In this document: positions 27,022 through 36,099 of the stretch, piece by piece
How the letters are laid out: the number at the start of each line of letters is the position of its first letter
How positions within the stretch are numbered: position 1 is the first letter of the stretch
Assembly (NCBI RefSeq): GCF_030697925.1
Contig: NZ_JAUYOJ010000152.1
Location: 1-40,868, forward strand
Direction: 5' to 3'
Source of the DNA: Phenylobacterium sp.
GTDB taxonomy: Bacteria > Pseudomonadota > Alphaproteobacteria > Caulobacterales > Caulobacteraceae
Length of the DNA: 40,868 bases
Position numbers and translations under genes: made by a program
The notes under the pieces: generated by a model
What the model was told of the DNA's origin: nothing
What the model saw: the letters and a program-made list of their open reading frames with translations, nothing else
Database searches by the model: none

Positions 27022-28035
27022 TCAGAACTCCAACACGATCTTGCCGAAGTGCTCGCCGGCGGCCATGGCCGCGAAGGCCGTCTTCGCCTCGGTCCAGGGA
27101 AAGACCTTGTCCACCACGGGCGAGATGCGGTGCAGCTCGATCGCCCGGCACATGGCCTCGAACATCTCGCGCGAGCCGACCGACAGGCCCTGCAGCCTCG
27201 CCGAATTGCCGATAAGGACGGCGGGATTGATGTCCCCCGCCCCGGCGACAACACCGATGACAGCGATGTGGCCGCCGATGCGGACGGCGCGCAGGCTCTG
27301 TTGGATGGTGCCGCCGCCGCCGACCTCCATGATGAAATCGGCGCCGTCGGGCGCGATCTCGCGGACCGCCCGGCCCCATTCCGGCGTGGTCTTGTAGTTG
27401 ATCAGGTGGTCGGCGCCGAGCGCCCGCGCCCGCTCGAGCTTCTCGTCGGAGGACGAGGTGATGATCGTCCGGTAGCCGGCCGCCTTGGCGAACTGCAGGC
27501 CGAAGATCGACACCCCGCCCGTCCCCTGCAGCACCACCGTGTCGCCCGGCTCCAGATCGGCGTCCTCGAAGAGCCCGCGCCAGGCGGTCAGGGCCGCGCA
27601 TGGTAGGGTCGCCACCTGCTGGTCCGTCAGGAAGTCGGGAACCTTGGAGACCCCCTCCTGGCTGAATACCGCCAGTTCGCGGCCCGCTCCGGGGATCGGA
27701 AAGCCCAGGGCCGACGACAGCTTTTCCAGCGTCGGACGCCCCGAGGTCCAGTTCTGGAAGAACAGGCTGGCCACCCGGTCTCCGACCGCAACCCGGTTCA
27801 CCCCGGGACCGATCGCCTCGACGATCCCGCAGCCGTCGGAGAAGGGCGTGATCACGTCCTTCGTGTCGGTGGATCCGCGGCCGTACATGCCGTTGATCAT
27901 CAGCAGGTCACGGAAGTTCAGCGACACCGTCTTCATACGGACCAGGACCTGGCCCGCCCCTGGCGTCGGATCGGGCAGCTCGGCGACCTTCAGATTGTCC
28001 GCGCCCCACGGCGCGGCGGCTTGCAAGGCCCGCAT
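27022..28035 (-). CDS. Medium-chain NAD(P)-dependent alcohol dehydrogenase / quinone reductase
   Basis: This 337-residue protein has the medium-chain reductase fold: an N-terminal GroES-like domain (LNFRDLLMINGMYG, PFSDGCGIVEAIGPGVNRVAVGDRV) and a Rossmann domain with TVVLQGTGGVSIFGLQFAKAAGYRTIITSSSDEKLERARALGADHLINYKT. The structural-zinc cysteine cluster and the usual catalytic-zinc Cys/His set are missing, which points to the zinc-free quinone oxidoreductase branch, although the PFSDGCGIVE stretch is also common in alcohol dehydrogenase-like members. GGGAG 7 bases before the ATG marks the start. Cofactor NADPH or NADH and substrate are unknown. It lies on the same strand as the downstream GST, with 96 bases between. 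Confidence 0.88.
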   Translation of the reverse strand: MRALQAAAPWGADNLKVAELPDPTPGAGQVLVRMKTVSLNFRDLLMINGMYGRGSTDTKDVITPFSDGCGIVEAIGPGVNRVAVGDRVASLFFQNWTSGRPTLEKLSSALGFPIPGAGRELAVFSQEGVSKVPDFLTDQQVATLPCAALTAWRGLFEDADLEPGDTVVLQGTGGVSIFGLQFAKAAGYRTIITSSSDEKLERARALGADHLINYKTTPEWGRAVREIAPDGADFIMEVGGGGTIQQSLRAVRIGGHIAVIGVVAGAGDINPAVLIGNSARLQGLSVGSREMFEAMCRAIELHRISPVVDKVFPWTEAKTAFAAMAAGEHFGKIVLEF

Positions 28036-28110
28036 GGTTCGTCTCCCAGCATGTTCGCTGGGTCATAGTCGCGCCTTCGCCGGCGCCCGCAAGACTGTCC
28101 CCGCGTAAGC

Positions 28111-29271
28111 TCAGGCGTCCAGTCGCCGAACGCCGTAGAGCCGCAGGGCGCCGATCAGGCCCAGGCCCGACATGACGGCCATGGCGAGATAGCCCTTGGC
28201 CCCGACCGCGTCGAACAGCCAGCCTGAGCCGATGGTGGCCGCCCCCATCAGCAGGCCGCCGGACAGGGCCGAATTGATCGTCTGGGCGGCGGAGGCGTTG
28301 GCCGGGCTCGACAGCCGCTCCACGATCTGCAGCGAGGCCAGGAAGGTCGCCGCGTAGGTGAAGACGTGCAGGGCCTGCAGCGGGAACACCAGCCAGAGCG
28401 GGGGCGACAGCGACAGGATCGTCCACCGCGCCAGCGCCGCGACGCCCCCCATGACCAGCAGGTGTCGCGGTCCCACGCGGCGGCGCCACGGCTCCAGGAA
28501 CCAGAGGAAGGCGACTTCGGCCGTCACCGCCACCCCCCACAAGATCCCCGTCAGGCTCTCGGGGATGGCCTGCTGTTTCCAGGCGAGCGTGGAGAACGAA
28601 TAGTAGAAGGCGTGGGCCGACTGGATCAGGCCCGCCGAGATCACCGCCAGCATGAAGTCGCTGTCGCGCAGCAGATCCTTGAGGCCCGCGAACCGCTCGG
28701 AGAGCCGGCTCACAGCCCCGCCCTCGCGCACGGGATCGGGCGGCAACAGCGCACGGGCGCCCAGCGCCGCCAGCATCGCCGCCGCGGTGATCCAGACCAC
28801 CACCAGCTCAGGCGAGAACCGGACGAGCAGCGCGCCCACCACGATGTTTGCGATGACGAAGGCCACCGAGCCGATCCCACGCGGCCAGCCGAAATTGAAC
28901 CCGTCCAGCCGCGCTCGGGCGAAGGCGATGACATCGGTCAGCGGCGCGACGGTGGCGAACACGCTGGAGGCGAAGAACCAGACGCCGAACCACCAGGCGA
29001 AGCCGAACGGCGCGGCCAGCAGGCCGTAGGCGCCCGCCGAGGCCAGGGCCATCAGGATCAGGGGCGTACGCCGCAGCTTGAAGCTGTCGGCCCACATGGC
29101 CATGGCCGGCGCGGTCACCGCGCGCGCCAGCATGGGCGCCGAGAGGATCAGCCCGATCTCCGCCCCCGACAGGCCACGGCTGGCGAACCATACCGGGATA
29201 TAGGGCGAACTTGCCCCGGTGCCGACGAACAGGGCGGCGTAGAACAGACCAAGGCGCACGGGCTGGTTCAT
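28111..29271 (-). CDS. MFS transporter, phenylpropionate/sugar-permease-like
   Basis: This 386-residue membrane protein has 12 predicted helices. It begins VRLGLFYAALFVGTGASSPYIPVWFASRGLSGAEIGLILSAP, the N-terminal signature of the HcaT/LacY-like branch, where helix 1 contains a Y-I-P-V-W motif. Motif A is reduced to MWADSFKLRRTPLI. Proton-coupled uptake of an organic acid or sugar is expected, but the substrate is not clear. The gene is 75 bases upstream of the medium-chain reductase and shares its strand, so the two may be one unit. It is divergent from exoD. Confidence 0.83.
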   Translation of the reverse strand: MNQPVRLGLFYAALFVGTGASSPYIPVWFASRGLSGAEIGLILSAPMLARAVTAPAMAMWADSFKLRRTPLILMALASAGAYGLLAAPFGFAWWFGVWFFASSVFATVAPLTDVIAFARARLDGFNFGWPRGIGSVAFVIANIVVGALLVRFSPELVVVWITAAAMLAALGARALLPPDPVREGGAVSRLSERFAGLKDLLRDSDFMLAVISAGLIQSAHAFYYSFSTLAWKQQAIPESLTGILWGVAVTAEVAFLWFLEPWRRRVGPRHLLVMGGVAALARWTILSLSPPLWLVFPLQALHVFTYAATFLASLQIVERLSSPANASAAQTINSALSGGLLMGAATIGSGWLFDAVGAKGYLAMAVMSGLGLIGALRLYGVRRLDA

Positions 29272-29380
29272 GTCGCACGTGAGCTACCGCGAGTCGTCTG
29301 CGCCATTCTTGCGACATCTCCAAAGACTCGCGCGCATTGTCTTCCGCAACGCCCTCGACGCGTGCTAGCGCCAAGCTGCG

Positions 29381-30004
29381 ATGTCCGAACCCTCCAGAGC
29401 CGCGCGCGTTTCCGAACTCCTCGAGGAGGTCGGCAAGCGTTCGGCGCGCAAGATCAAGGTCGCCCACGTGGTGGAGACCTTCGGGGACCGGGCCTTCGGC
29501 GCCCTGATGTTCATCTTCGCCGCCCCTCTGGTCCTGCCCATGCCCCCCGGGGTCTCGGCCGTGCTCGGCGCGCCGCTGATCTTCATCACCGCCCAGTGGA
29601 TGCTGGGCCGCCGCACCCTGTGGCTGCCCAAGGCGCTGCTGGAGCGGGAGATGAGCATGACCGACTTCCGCGCGCTCGCCGCCAAGATGGCGCCCTATCT
29701 GGCGCGGATCGAGCGCGGTCTGCGGCCCCGGCTGACCTTCATGTACAATCCCGTCGGCGACCGGCTGGTGGGACTTCTCTGCTTCGGGCTGTCGCTGATC
29801 GTCTTCCTGCCGATCCCGTTTGGCAACATGCTGCCCTCATTCGCCATCGCCGCCTTCGCCATCGGCGGGGCCGAGCGCGACGGCCTGGCGGCGATCATCG
29901 GCTGGATCTTCGCGATCATCTCGATCGCGGTGCTGTGGATCTTCTCCAAGGCGATCCTGGCCGCGGTGATCGCCTTCTTCACCACCCTGGTCGGGATGTT
30001 CTAG
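29381..30004 (+). CDS. ExoD-family membrane protein
   Basis: This 207-residue protein matches the exopolysaccharide synthesis ExoD family: VSELLEEVGKR at the start, FGDRAFGALMFIFAAPLVLPMPPGVSAVLGAPLIFITAQWMLGRRTLWLPKALL, then LAPYLARIERGLRPRL-like sequence and GLLCFGLSLIVFLPIPFGNMLPSFAIAAFAIGGAERDGLAAI. Four or five membrane helices are predicted. Rhizobial ExoD is needed for normal exopolysaccharide and alkaline tolerance, but its biochemical action is not known. No other polysaccharide genes are near. It is followed after about 70 bases by a DUF1993 gene on the same strand. Confidence 0.9.
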   Translation: MSEPSRAARVSELLEEVGKRSARKIKVAHVVETFGDRAFGALMFIFAAPLVLPMPPGVSAVLGAPLIFITAQWMLGRRTLWLPKALLEREMSMTDFRALAAKMAPYLARIERGLRPRLTFMYNPVGDRLVGLLCFGLSLIVFLPIPFGNMLPSFAIAAFAIGGAERDGLAAIIGWIFAIISIAVLWIFSKAILAAVIAFFTTLVGMF

Positions 30005-30071
30005 GCGAGCGTGGCGGCGGAGGTCGCGAGCCCCTATGTGGCCTGCACAACCTCTGCCACTGGAGAACGCC

Positions 30072-30587
30072 TTGTCCCTGTCCCTCTACGACGCCTCGAT
30101 CCCCGGCTACCTGCACATGCTGCGCAACCTGTCGGCCATGCTCGACAAGGCGCAGGCCCACGCCGAAGCCAACGGCGTTGCTCTCTCAACCCTCGCCGAG
30201 GCTCGGCTGGCGCCCGACATGCATTCGCTGATCGGCCAGATCCAGCTCGCCAGCGACGCGGCCAAGGGTGGCGGCGCCCGCTTGGCGGCCATCACCCCGC
30301 CCAGCTTCCGAGATGAGGAAACGAGCTATCCGCAGCTCAAGGAGCGGGTCGCCAAGACCATCACTTTCCTGGAAACCATCAAGCGCGAGCAGATCGACGG
30401 CGGCGAGGACCGCACCATCGAACTGAAATCCCCCGGCCGGACCATGACCTTCACGGCGACCGATTTCCTGTTGCGCTTTTCGCTGCCCAACTTCCTGTTC
30501 CACGTCACGACCGCCTACGGCGTCCTGCGCAATCAGGGCGTGCCGCTAGGCAAGATGGACTTCCTGGCCGGCGCCCAGCCGGTCTGA
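30072..30587 (+). CDS. DUF1993-family protein
   Basis: This encodes 171 residues. The protein most likely starts at a TTG (30072), because GGAGAA lies 4 bases upstream and the family N-terminus (M)SLSLYDASIPGYLHMLRNLSAMLDKA begins there; an ATG 12 codons earlier (30036) is the alternative. Later segments such as PDMHSLIGQIQLASDAAKGGGARLAAI, FLETIKREQID and FSLPNFLFHVTTAYGVLRNQGVPLGKMDFL fit the DUF1993 pattern, a four-helix DinB-like bundle in which conserved His residues may bind metal. The function is unknown. A strong hairpin follows 11 bases after the stop. Confidence 0.85.
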   Translation: MSLSLYDASIPGYLHMLRNLSAMLDKAQAHAEANGVALSTLAEARLAPDMHSLIGQIQLASDAAKGGGARLAAITPPSFRDEETSYPQLKERVAKTITFLETIKREQIDGGEDRTIELKSPGRTMTFTATDFLLRFSLPNFLFHVTTAYGVLRNQGVPLGKMDFLAGAQPV

Positions 30588-30598
30588 TGTGCTCCTAT

Positions 30599-30627
30599 CC
30601 CGCGCCTCATGGTTGCCGAGGCGCGGG
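30599..30627 (+). terminator. GC-rich hairpin after the DUF1993 gene
   Basis: CCCGCGCCTC pairs perfectly with GAGGCGCGGG around a 9-base loop, beginning 11 bases after the stop codon. Position and strength suggest a transcription end. No T-run follows, so it may be a Rho-assisted terminator or an RNA-protecting 3' structure rather than a classical intrinsic terminator. Confidence 0.5.
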
Positions 30628-30679
30628 GTCGGGGTAAGGTCTCGTTCGCTCGACAATGTGTGGGCGGAGGGAGACTGCG

Positions 30680-31957
30680 ATGGACCGCACCAACAGCCGT
30701 GACCGAGCCCTGCGGGAACGCGCCCGCGCGGTGATCCCCGGCGGCATGTACGGCCACCAGGCCGTGGGCCTGCTGCCCGACGACTATCCGCAGTTCTTCG
30801 CCAAGGCCGAGGGCGCCCACATCTGGGACGTCGACGGCAATCGCTATCTGGACCTGATGTGCGCCTATGGGCCGAACCTGTTCGGCTACGCCAATCCCGA
30901 GATCGACGCGGCCTATGTCCGCCAGCTCAGCCTGGGCGACACCCTCACCGGCCCCACCGAGCTGATGGTACGGCTGGCCGAGGAGCTGACCGCCATGGTC
31001 ACCCACGCGTCCTGGGCCATGTTCTGCAAGAACGGCACCGACGCCACCTCGATGGCCCTGGTCACCGCCCGCGCCCACACCCGGCGCAAGACCATCATCC
31101 GGGCCCGTGGCGCCTATCACGGGGCCGCGCCCTGGTGCACGCCCAGGCCCGCCGGGACGGTGGACAGCGACCGCGCCCACCAGCTGTTCTGCGACTACAA
31201 CGACGTGGCCAGCCTCGAGGACGCCGTGGCCCGGGCCGGCGACGACCTGGCCGCCATCTTCGCCGCCCCCTTCAAGCACGACGCCTTCATCGACCAGGCC
31301 GCGCCGGATCCGGCCTATGCCCGGCGCGCGCGGGAGCTGTGCGACCAGACCGGCGCCCTGCTGATCGTCGACGACGTCCGCGCGGGACTGCGCATGGCGC
31401 GGGACTGCTCCTGGTCGCTGCTAGGAATCGAGCCCGACCTCTCCACCTGGGGCAAGTGCATCGCCAACGGCCACCCGATCTCGGCCCTGCTCGGCTCGGA
31501 GAAGGCCCGCACGGCCGCGGCCTCGATCTATGTCACCGGCTCCTTCTGGTTCCAGGCCGCCCCCATGGCCGCGGCGCTGGAGACCTTGCGCCTGGTCCGC
31601 GACACCGACTATCTGGAGCGCATTGAGGCCCTCGGCGACCGGCTGGCCAGCGGCCTGGTCGAACGCGCCGCCGCCGCGGGCTTTGGCCTGCGCTGCTCGG
31701 GTCCGACCCAGATGCCGCTCTACCTGTTCGACGACGACCCGGACCTGCGGAAAGGCTTCTGCTTCGTCAGCCAGATGCTGGCGCGCGGGGTCTACATGCA
31801 TCCCTGGCACAACATGTTCCTCTGCGCGGCGATGACAGAGGCCGACATCGACCAGGCCCTGGAGGCCGCCGAGGGCGCCTTCGCGGTGCTGAAACGCGAG
31901 GCGGCGGGCCTGGCGCCCGTCGAGAAGCTCGCATTCCTTTCCGCCGGCCAGAGGTAG
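30680..31957 (+). CDS. Class III aminotransferase, glutamate-1-semialdehyde aminomutase-like
   Basis: This encodes 425 residues from the ATG at 30680, which GGAGGGAG precedes. Fold-type I PLP enzyme: ARAVIPGGMYGHQ and DGNRYLDLMCAYGPNLFGYANPEI open the fold, FCKNGTDATSMALVTARA forms the cofactor-phosphate region, LLIVDDVRAGLRMA carries the pyridine-N-binding Asp, and STWGKCIANGHPISALLG has the PLP lysine (Lys259). True HemL enzymes carry DEV and a (G/L)GK-(I/V)IGGG motif; here DDV and GKCIANG differ, and heme genes are absent, so another amine substrate is likely. It is followed after 6 bases by an amidase, suggesting a joint pathway in which an amide is hydrolysed and an amine transaminated. 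Substrates are unknown. Confidence 0.85.
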   Translation: MDRTNSRDRALRERARAVIPGGMYGHQAVGLLPDDYPQFFAKAEGAHIWDVDGNRYLDLMCAYGPNLFGYANPEIDAAYVRQLSLGDTLTGPTELMVRLAEELTAMVTHASWAMFCKNGTDATSMALVTARAHTRRKTIIRARGAYHGAAPWCTPRPAGTVDSDRAHQLFCDYNDVASLEDAVARAGDDLAAIFAAPFKHDAFIDQAAPDPAYARRARELCDQTGALLIVDDVRAGLRMARDCSWSLLGIEPDLSTWGKCIANGHPISALLGSEKARTAAASIYVTGSFWFQAAPMAAALETLRLVRDTDYLERIEALGDRLASGLVERAAAAGFGLRCSGPTQMPLYLFDDDPDLRKGFCFVSQMLARGVYMHPWHNMFLCAAMTEADIDQALEAAEGAFAVLKREAAGLAPVEKLAFLSAGQR

Positions 31958-31963
31958 AGCGAC

Positions 31964-33394
31964 ATGCCGATCAGCGACTATTCCGAACACGACGGGCTCT
32001 CGCTCGCCGCCCTGGTGGCCAAGGGCGATGTGACGCCGCTGGAGCTCGTCGACGCCGCCATCGAGCGGATCGAGCGCCACAACCCGACGCTCAACGCCGT
32101 GGTCTACAAGGCCTATGACGAGGCCCGCGACGTGGCGAAAGGCCCCCTGCCGGACGGGCCGTTCCGGGGCGTGCCGTTCCTGATCAAGGACCTGGGCATG
32201 CCGGTGGCCGGCTGGCCGCGCAGCTATGGCAGCAAGTTCGCCGCCAGTGTGGTGGACACGGACGATGGCGACCTCACGGCGCGCTATCGGGCCGCCGGGG
32301 TCGTGCCGCTGGGCAAGACCAACACCCCGGAATACGGCATCACCGGCACGACCGAGGGCGCCCACCTCGGCGCCTGCCGCAATCCCTGGAACCCCAATCA
32401 CATCTCGGGCGGATCCTCGGGCGGCGCGGCCTCGTCGGTGGCCGCCGGCATTGTGCCTTTGGCCCACGCCAGCGACGGCCTGGGCTCGATCCGCATCCCC
32501 GCGGCCTGCTGCGGCCTCGTGGGCCTGAAGGTCACCCGCGACCGCAATCCCAACGGTCCGGACGACACCGCCTACGCCATGGGCTTCACCGTCGACCATG
32601 TGGTGACCCGCACCGTGCGCGACAGCGCCGCCATGCTGGACGCCACCGGCACGCCCCGAGCCGACGCCCCCTTCGCCGCCCCGCCCAAGGAGCGGCCCTA
32701 TGTCCAGGAGGTCGAGCGAAGCCCCGGCAAGCTGCGCATCGCCTGGTCGTCCGAGACCGCCTCGGGTCGGCCCATCGACCCGGAGATCCAGGCCGCCCTC
32801 GAACGCACCGCCGACCTGCTGAAGCGCCTGGGCCACGAGGTGGTGGAGAAGGGCCTCGGCATCGACTACCGCGCCCTCTACGCCGCGCGCGGACCGGTCT
32901 CGGGCGCCAATTTCGCCGCCGACATGGCGCGGCTGATCGAGCAGATCGGCCGCGAGCCCGAGCCCGACGAGCTGGAGCCCCTGACCTGGGCCTCGCTGAA
33001 GGGCGGGCGCAAGGTGACTGGGGAACAGGCCTGGCGCGGCTGGCAGGACCTGCGGGTGCTGAACCGCAAGACCCTGGCCTTCTTCGAGGACTGGGACGTC
33101 TATCTCTGCCCCGTCCTGGGCACGACCGTTCCCGAGGTCGGCCACATCGATCCGGTGAACCTGGAGCCGCGCGAGGTGAACCGCCGCCAGGGCGCGGCCT
33201 TCCCCTACACCCCGCCGTTCAACTTTTCGGGCCAGCCGTCCATGTCCCTGCCGCTCGAGATGTCCGCCAACGGATTGCCCATTGGCATGATGTTCACTGC
33301 CCGTTTCGCAGACGAGGCGACCCTCTTTCGCCTCGCCGCCCAACTGGAGAAGGAAGCGCCTTGGAAGGATCGCCGGCCCCAGGTATGGGGCTGA
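31964..33394 (+). CDS. Amidase (amidase-signature family)
   Basis: This 476-residue cytoplasmic hydrolase contains the full Ser-cisSer-Lys triad: FLIKDLG (Lys75), [16 protein letters not shown] (Ser151) and [21 protein letters not shown] (nucleophile Ser175). Family members hydrolyse amides, from fatty-acid amides to aryl or amino-acid amides, and some belong to transamidase complexes. It is not GatA, because gatB and gatC are absent and the C-terminal half differs. The gene follows the class III aminotransferase by 6 bases and precedes a DUF423 gene by 1 base, so the three form one operon. The small-amide specificity is unknown. AGAGG about 11 bases upstream is a modest ribosome-binding site. 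Confidence 0.92.
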   Translation: MPISDYSEHDGLSLAALVAKGDVTPLELVDAAIERIERHNPTLNAVVYKAYDEARDVAKGPLPDGPFRGVPFLIKDLGMPVAGWPRSYGSKFAASVVDTDDGDLTARYRAAGVVPLGKTNTPEYGITGTTEGAHLGACRNPWNPNHISGGSSGGAASSVAAGIVPLAHASDGLGSIRIPAACCGLVGLKVTRDRNPNGPDDTAYAMGFTVDHVVTRTVRDSAAMLDATGTPRADAPFAAPPKERPYVQEVERSPGKLRIAWSSETASGRPIDPEIQAALERTADLLKRLGHEVVEKGLGIDYRALYAARGPVSGANFAADMARLIEQIGREPEPDELEPLTWASLKGGRKVTGEQAWRGWQDLRVLNRKTLAFFEDWDVYLCPVLGTTVPEVGHIDPVNLEPREVNRRQGAAFPYTPPFNFSGQPSMSLPLEMSANGLPIGMMFTARFADEATLFRLAAQLEKEAPWKDRRPQVWG

Positions 33395-33395
33395 G

Positions 33396-33770
33396 ATGAT
33401 CTGGACCCGCCGCACCTGGATGACGCTGGCCGCGGTCGGCGGGTTCGTCGCCGTCGCCATCGGGGCTTTCGCCGCCCACGGGGTCTCCGATCCCAAGGCC
33501 CAGGAGTGGCTGCGCACCGGCTCGACCTATGGCTTCATGCACACCATGGCCACCTTCGCCTGCGCCACCTTCATGAACATCGGTGCGAAGGAGGCCCGGC
33601 GCGCTCCGGCCTTCTTCCTCGCCGGCATGGTGGTGTTCTCAGGCTCGCTCTACGTGATGGCCCTGGGCGGGCCGCGCTGGCTGGGCGCGGTGACGCCCAT
33701 CGGAGGCCTGCTGTTCCTGATCGGCTGGGCGACCTTGGCCTGGGCCGCCCGGGACGTGGACCGAGCCTAG
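33396..33770 (+). CDS. DUF423-family membrane protein
   Basis: This 124-residue protein has four membrane helices and the family's motifs: AVGGFVAVAIGAFAAHGV near the start (the G-A-F-x-A-H-G motif), TYGFMHTMATFACA with the conserved His, FLAGMVVFSGSLYVMALGG, and a VTPIGGLLFLIGW ending. The function is unknown; relatives are widespread single genes in bacteria. It begins 1 base after the amidase stop, so it is co-transcribed with the amidase and aminotransferase. Its stop overlaps that of the convergent exporter by 4 bases. Confidence 0.92.
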   Translation: MIWTRRTWMTLAAVGGFVAVAIGAFAAHGVSDPKAQEWLRTGSTYGFMHTMATFACATFMNIGAKEARRAPAFFLAGMVVFSGSLYVMALGGPRWLGAVTPIGGLLFLIGWATLAWAARDVDRA

Positions 33771-34972
33771 GCCCGCTTCGGCAGCGCCAGGAACCGCAGC
33801 GTCAGCGCCGATCCCACCAGGGCCGCCAGCATCACCAGGGCCATCGGCCGCGGCGTCCCGTCGTGCAAGGCGCCCGCCAGGCTCGCGGCCAGGGCGCCGA
33901 CCCCGAACGAGGCCCCGCCGGTCAGGGCCGAGATCGATCCGGCCCGCTTCGGATCGACATTGAGCGCCCCGGCCACGGTGTTTCCCTGCATGAAGCCGTA
34001 GCTGCCCAGCAGCACGAACAGCAGCGGCAGCACGCTCCAGCGCTCGCCGAAGCCGGTGAGCACCGCGGCGGCGAGGGCCAGGGCCGCGGCGACGGCGACC
34101 ACGCTAGCCCGCGCCAGCACCTCGTCCGGCGTCCAGCGCCGCAGGACGTAGCGATTGACCTGGCTGGCCCCGATCACCGCCGCGGCGTTGAGACCGAACA
34201 CCCAGCCGAAGGCCGAGGGCGAGATGCCGTAGGTCACCATCAGCAGTTCCGGCGAGGCCGAGATGTAGGTGAACAGGGTGGCGCCGTTCAGGCTGCCGGC
34301 CAGGACGTATCCCACCAGCCGCGGCTGACGCAGCAGGGCGAGATAGGCCTGGAGGGGATTCTCCGAAGCGGCCTGGGCCGCGGTCTCATCCGAGCGGGAC
34401 TCCTTCAACCGGAAGAAGGCGGCGGCGGCGCAGGCCAGGCCGAACAGGGCCAGCACCCAGAAATTCCACCGCCAGCCGCCGAGCGCCAGCAGCACCCCGC
34501 CCAGCAGCGGGGCGAGGATCGGCGCCAGGCCCATGATCAGCATCATCAGCGACAGCATCCGGGCCGTCTCGGTGTGGTTGAACTGGTCGCGGACGATGGC
34601 GCGCGACACCACCCCGCCGGCGCAGCCGCCCAGGGCCTGGACGAACCGCGCGACGATCAGCATCTCCGGCGAGGTCGCGAGCGCGCAGACGATCGAGGCG
34701 GCGATGAAGATCGCGATGCCCACCATGATTGGGGCGCGCCGGCCAAAACGGTCGGACGCCGGGCCATAGATGAACTGGCCGATAGCCATGCCGGCGAAGA
34801 AGGCGGCCACCGTCGCCTGGGTCTGCGACGCGCTGGCGCCCAGCGCAACGCCGATGGCCGGCAGGCTGGGCAAGTACATGTCGATGGACATCGGCGCGAA
34901 GGCGGTCAGCGCTCCCAGCAGGATCACCAGCCCCCAGGGCGTGGGTTCTTCGGCGGGGCGCGGGTCGGTCAT
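33767..34972 (-). CDS. Bcr/CflA-family multidrug exporter (MFS)
   Basis: This 401-residue membrane protein has 12 predicted helices. It opens VILLGALTAFAPMSIDMYLPSLPAIGVALG, the N-terminal motif of the Bcr/CflA drug-resistance group, with the conserved D-M-Y-L-P. Motif A is IYGPASDRFGRRAPIM (about residues 67-82), and the antiporter motif C is APILAPLLGGVLL. Proton-driven export of drugs such as bicyclomycin or chloramphenicol, or of amino-acid derivatives like cysteine, is known for relatives; the substrate here is not known. AAGGA 4 bases before the ATG supports the start. It stands alone, divergent from the epoxide-hydrolase-like gene. Confidence 0.9.
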   Translation of the reverse strand: MTDPRPAEEPTPWGLVILLGALTAFAPMSIDMYLPSLPAIGVALGASASQTQATVAAFFAGMAIGQFIYGPASDRFGRRAPIMVGIAIFIAASIVCALATSPEMLIVARFVQALGGCAGGVVSRAIVRDQFNHTETARMLSLMMLIMGLAPILAPLLGGVLLALGGWRWNFWVLALFGLACAAAAFFRLKESRSDETAAQAASENPLQAYLALLRQPRLVGYVLAGSLNGATLFTYISASPELLMVTYGISPSAFGWVFGLNAAAVIGASQVNRYVLRRWTPDEVLARASVVAVAAALALAAAVLTGFGERWSVLPLLFVLLGSYGFMQGNTVAGALNVDPKRAGSISALTGGASFGVGALAASLAGALHDGTPRPMALVMLAALVGSALTLRFLALPKRA

Positions 34973-35070
34973 GGCGTCCTTCTAGCGCGGTTCTCGTCAC
35001 AGCCAAGCGGCGCTTGCCTTCCGCGCGAGGAAGCCTGCCAGTCTGCCCGAGAACCGTCAGGGAGCCGCCC

Positions 35071-36090
35071 ATGTCCGCCCTCGCCCGCCAGATGCCCCCC
35101 GTCCAGCATGCCGCCGTCAACGGCGTCGACATGGCCTATTACGAGGTGGGGCCGCGAGGAAAAGGCGTGCCCATCGTCTTCTGCCACGGCTTCCCGGAAG
35201 TGGCCTTCTCCTGGCGCCACCAGCTCAAGGCCTGCGAGGCCGCCGGCCGCTGGGCCATCGCCCCCGACCAGCGCGGCTATGGCCTGACCTCGGCGCCGGA
35301 GGCGATCACGGACTACGATATGGAGCACCTGACCGGCGATCTCGTGGGTCTGCTGGACCACCTGGGGGTCGAGAAGGCGGTATTCGTCGGCCACGACTGG
35401 GGCGGCATCGTGGTCTGGGCCATGCCCCTGATGCATCCCGACCGGGTCGCCGGGATCGTCGGGCTCAACACCCCCTTCATGCGCCGCCCGCCCATGGATC
35501 CCATCGCCGGCATGCGGATGATGTTCGGGGAGGACATGTACATCGTCTGGTTCCAGAAGCCGGGCGTGGCCGACGCGGCGCTTGGCGCCGACGTCGACAA
35601 GACCATGCGTTTCTTCATGCGCACCCCGGCGGCCGTGGAGGCCGCGATCGGCGACGGGGCAGGATCCGGCCTGACCCTCTCCGGGCAGCCGACGCCCGAA
35701 ACCCCGACCTTCGCGTTCGGCGACGCGCTCAAGGCCTGGGACAAGTCCGACACAGCCCACCAGCTGCTCAGCCCCGACGAACTGGCGGCCTTCGTGGAGT
35801 CCTTCGAACGCACCGGCTTCACCGGCGCGATCAACTGGTACCGCAACTTCACCCGCAACTGGGAGAAGTCGGCGACCCTCCCGACTCGAGTCGACGGCAT
35901 CCCCTGCCTGATGATCATGGCCGAGAAGGACGTGGTGCTCTCCCCCGCGATGGCCGACGGCATGGAGGAGGTGATCGGCGACCTGGAAAAGGTCCTGGTC
36001 AGGGAATCCGGCCACTGGACGCAGCAGGAGAAGCCGGACGAGGTCAATCGCCTCATCCTGGACTGGATGGATCGCCGCTTCCCGCAGTAA
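35071..36090 (+). CDS. Alpha/beta hydrolase, epoxide-hydrolase-like
   Basis: This encodes 339 residues from the ATG at 35071, for which AGGGAG lies 6 bases upstream. The epoxide hydrolase hallmarks are HGFPE (39-43, oxyanion hole), PDQRGYGLTSAP, and the nucleophile elbow GHDWGG with Asp109, an Asp rather than a Ser. The catalytic His is in SGHWTQQEKPDEV near the C-terminus, and the acid is probably in the preceding EKD. A lid (about 145-260) includes INWYRNF with a Tyr likely to polarise the epoxide. Haloalkane dehalogenases share the Asp nucleophile, but H-G-F-P-E and the lid favour an epoxide hydrolase. The natural substrate is unknown. A second alpha/beta hydrolase follows after 9 bases. 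Confidence 0.9.
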   Translation: MSALARQMPPVQHAAVNGVDMAYYEVGPRGKGVPIVFCHGFPEVAFSWRHQLKACEAAGRWAIAPDQRGYGLTSAPEAITDYDMEHLTGDLVGLLDHLGVEKAVFVGHDWGGIVVWAMPLMHPDRVAGIVGLNTPFMRRPPMDPIAGMRMMFGEDMYIVWFQKPGVADAALGADVDKTMRFFMRTPAAVEAAIGDGAGSGLTLSGQPTPETPTFAFGDALKAWDKSDTAHQLLSPDELAAFVESFERTGFTGAINWYRNFTRNWEKSATLPTRVDGIPCLMIMAEKDVVLSPAMADGMEEVIGDLEKVLVRESGHWTQQEKPDEVNRLILDWMDRRFPQ

Positions 36091-36099
36091 ACAGGGGGC

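Noticed and set aside
28366..30231. Long plus-strand frame spanning the MFS, exoD and DUF1993 genes
   Set aside because: It crosses three well-supported genes in other frames or strands and has shadow-like Arg/Gln/His-rich composition.
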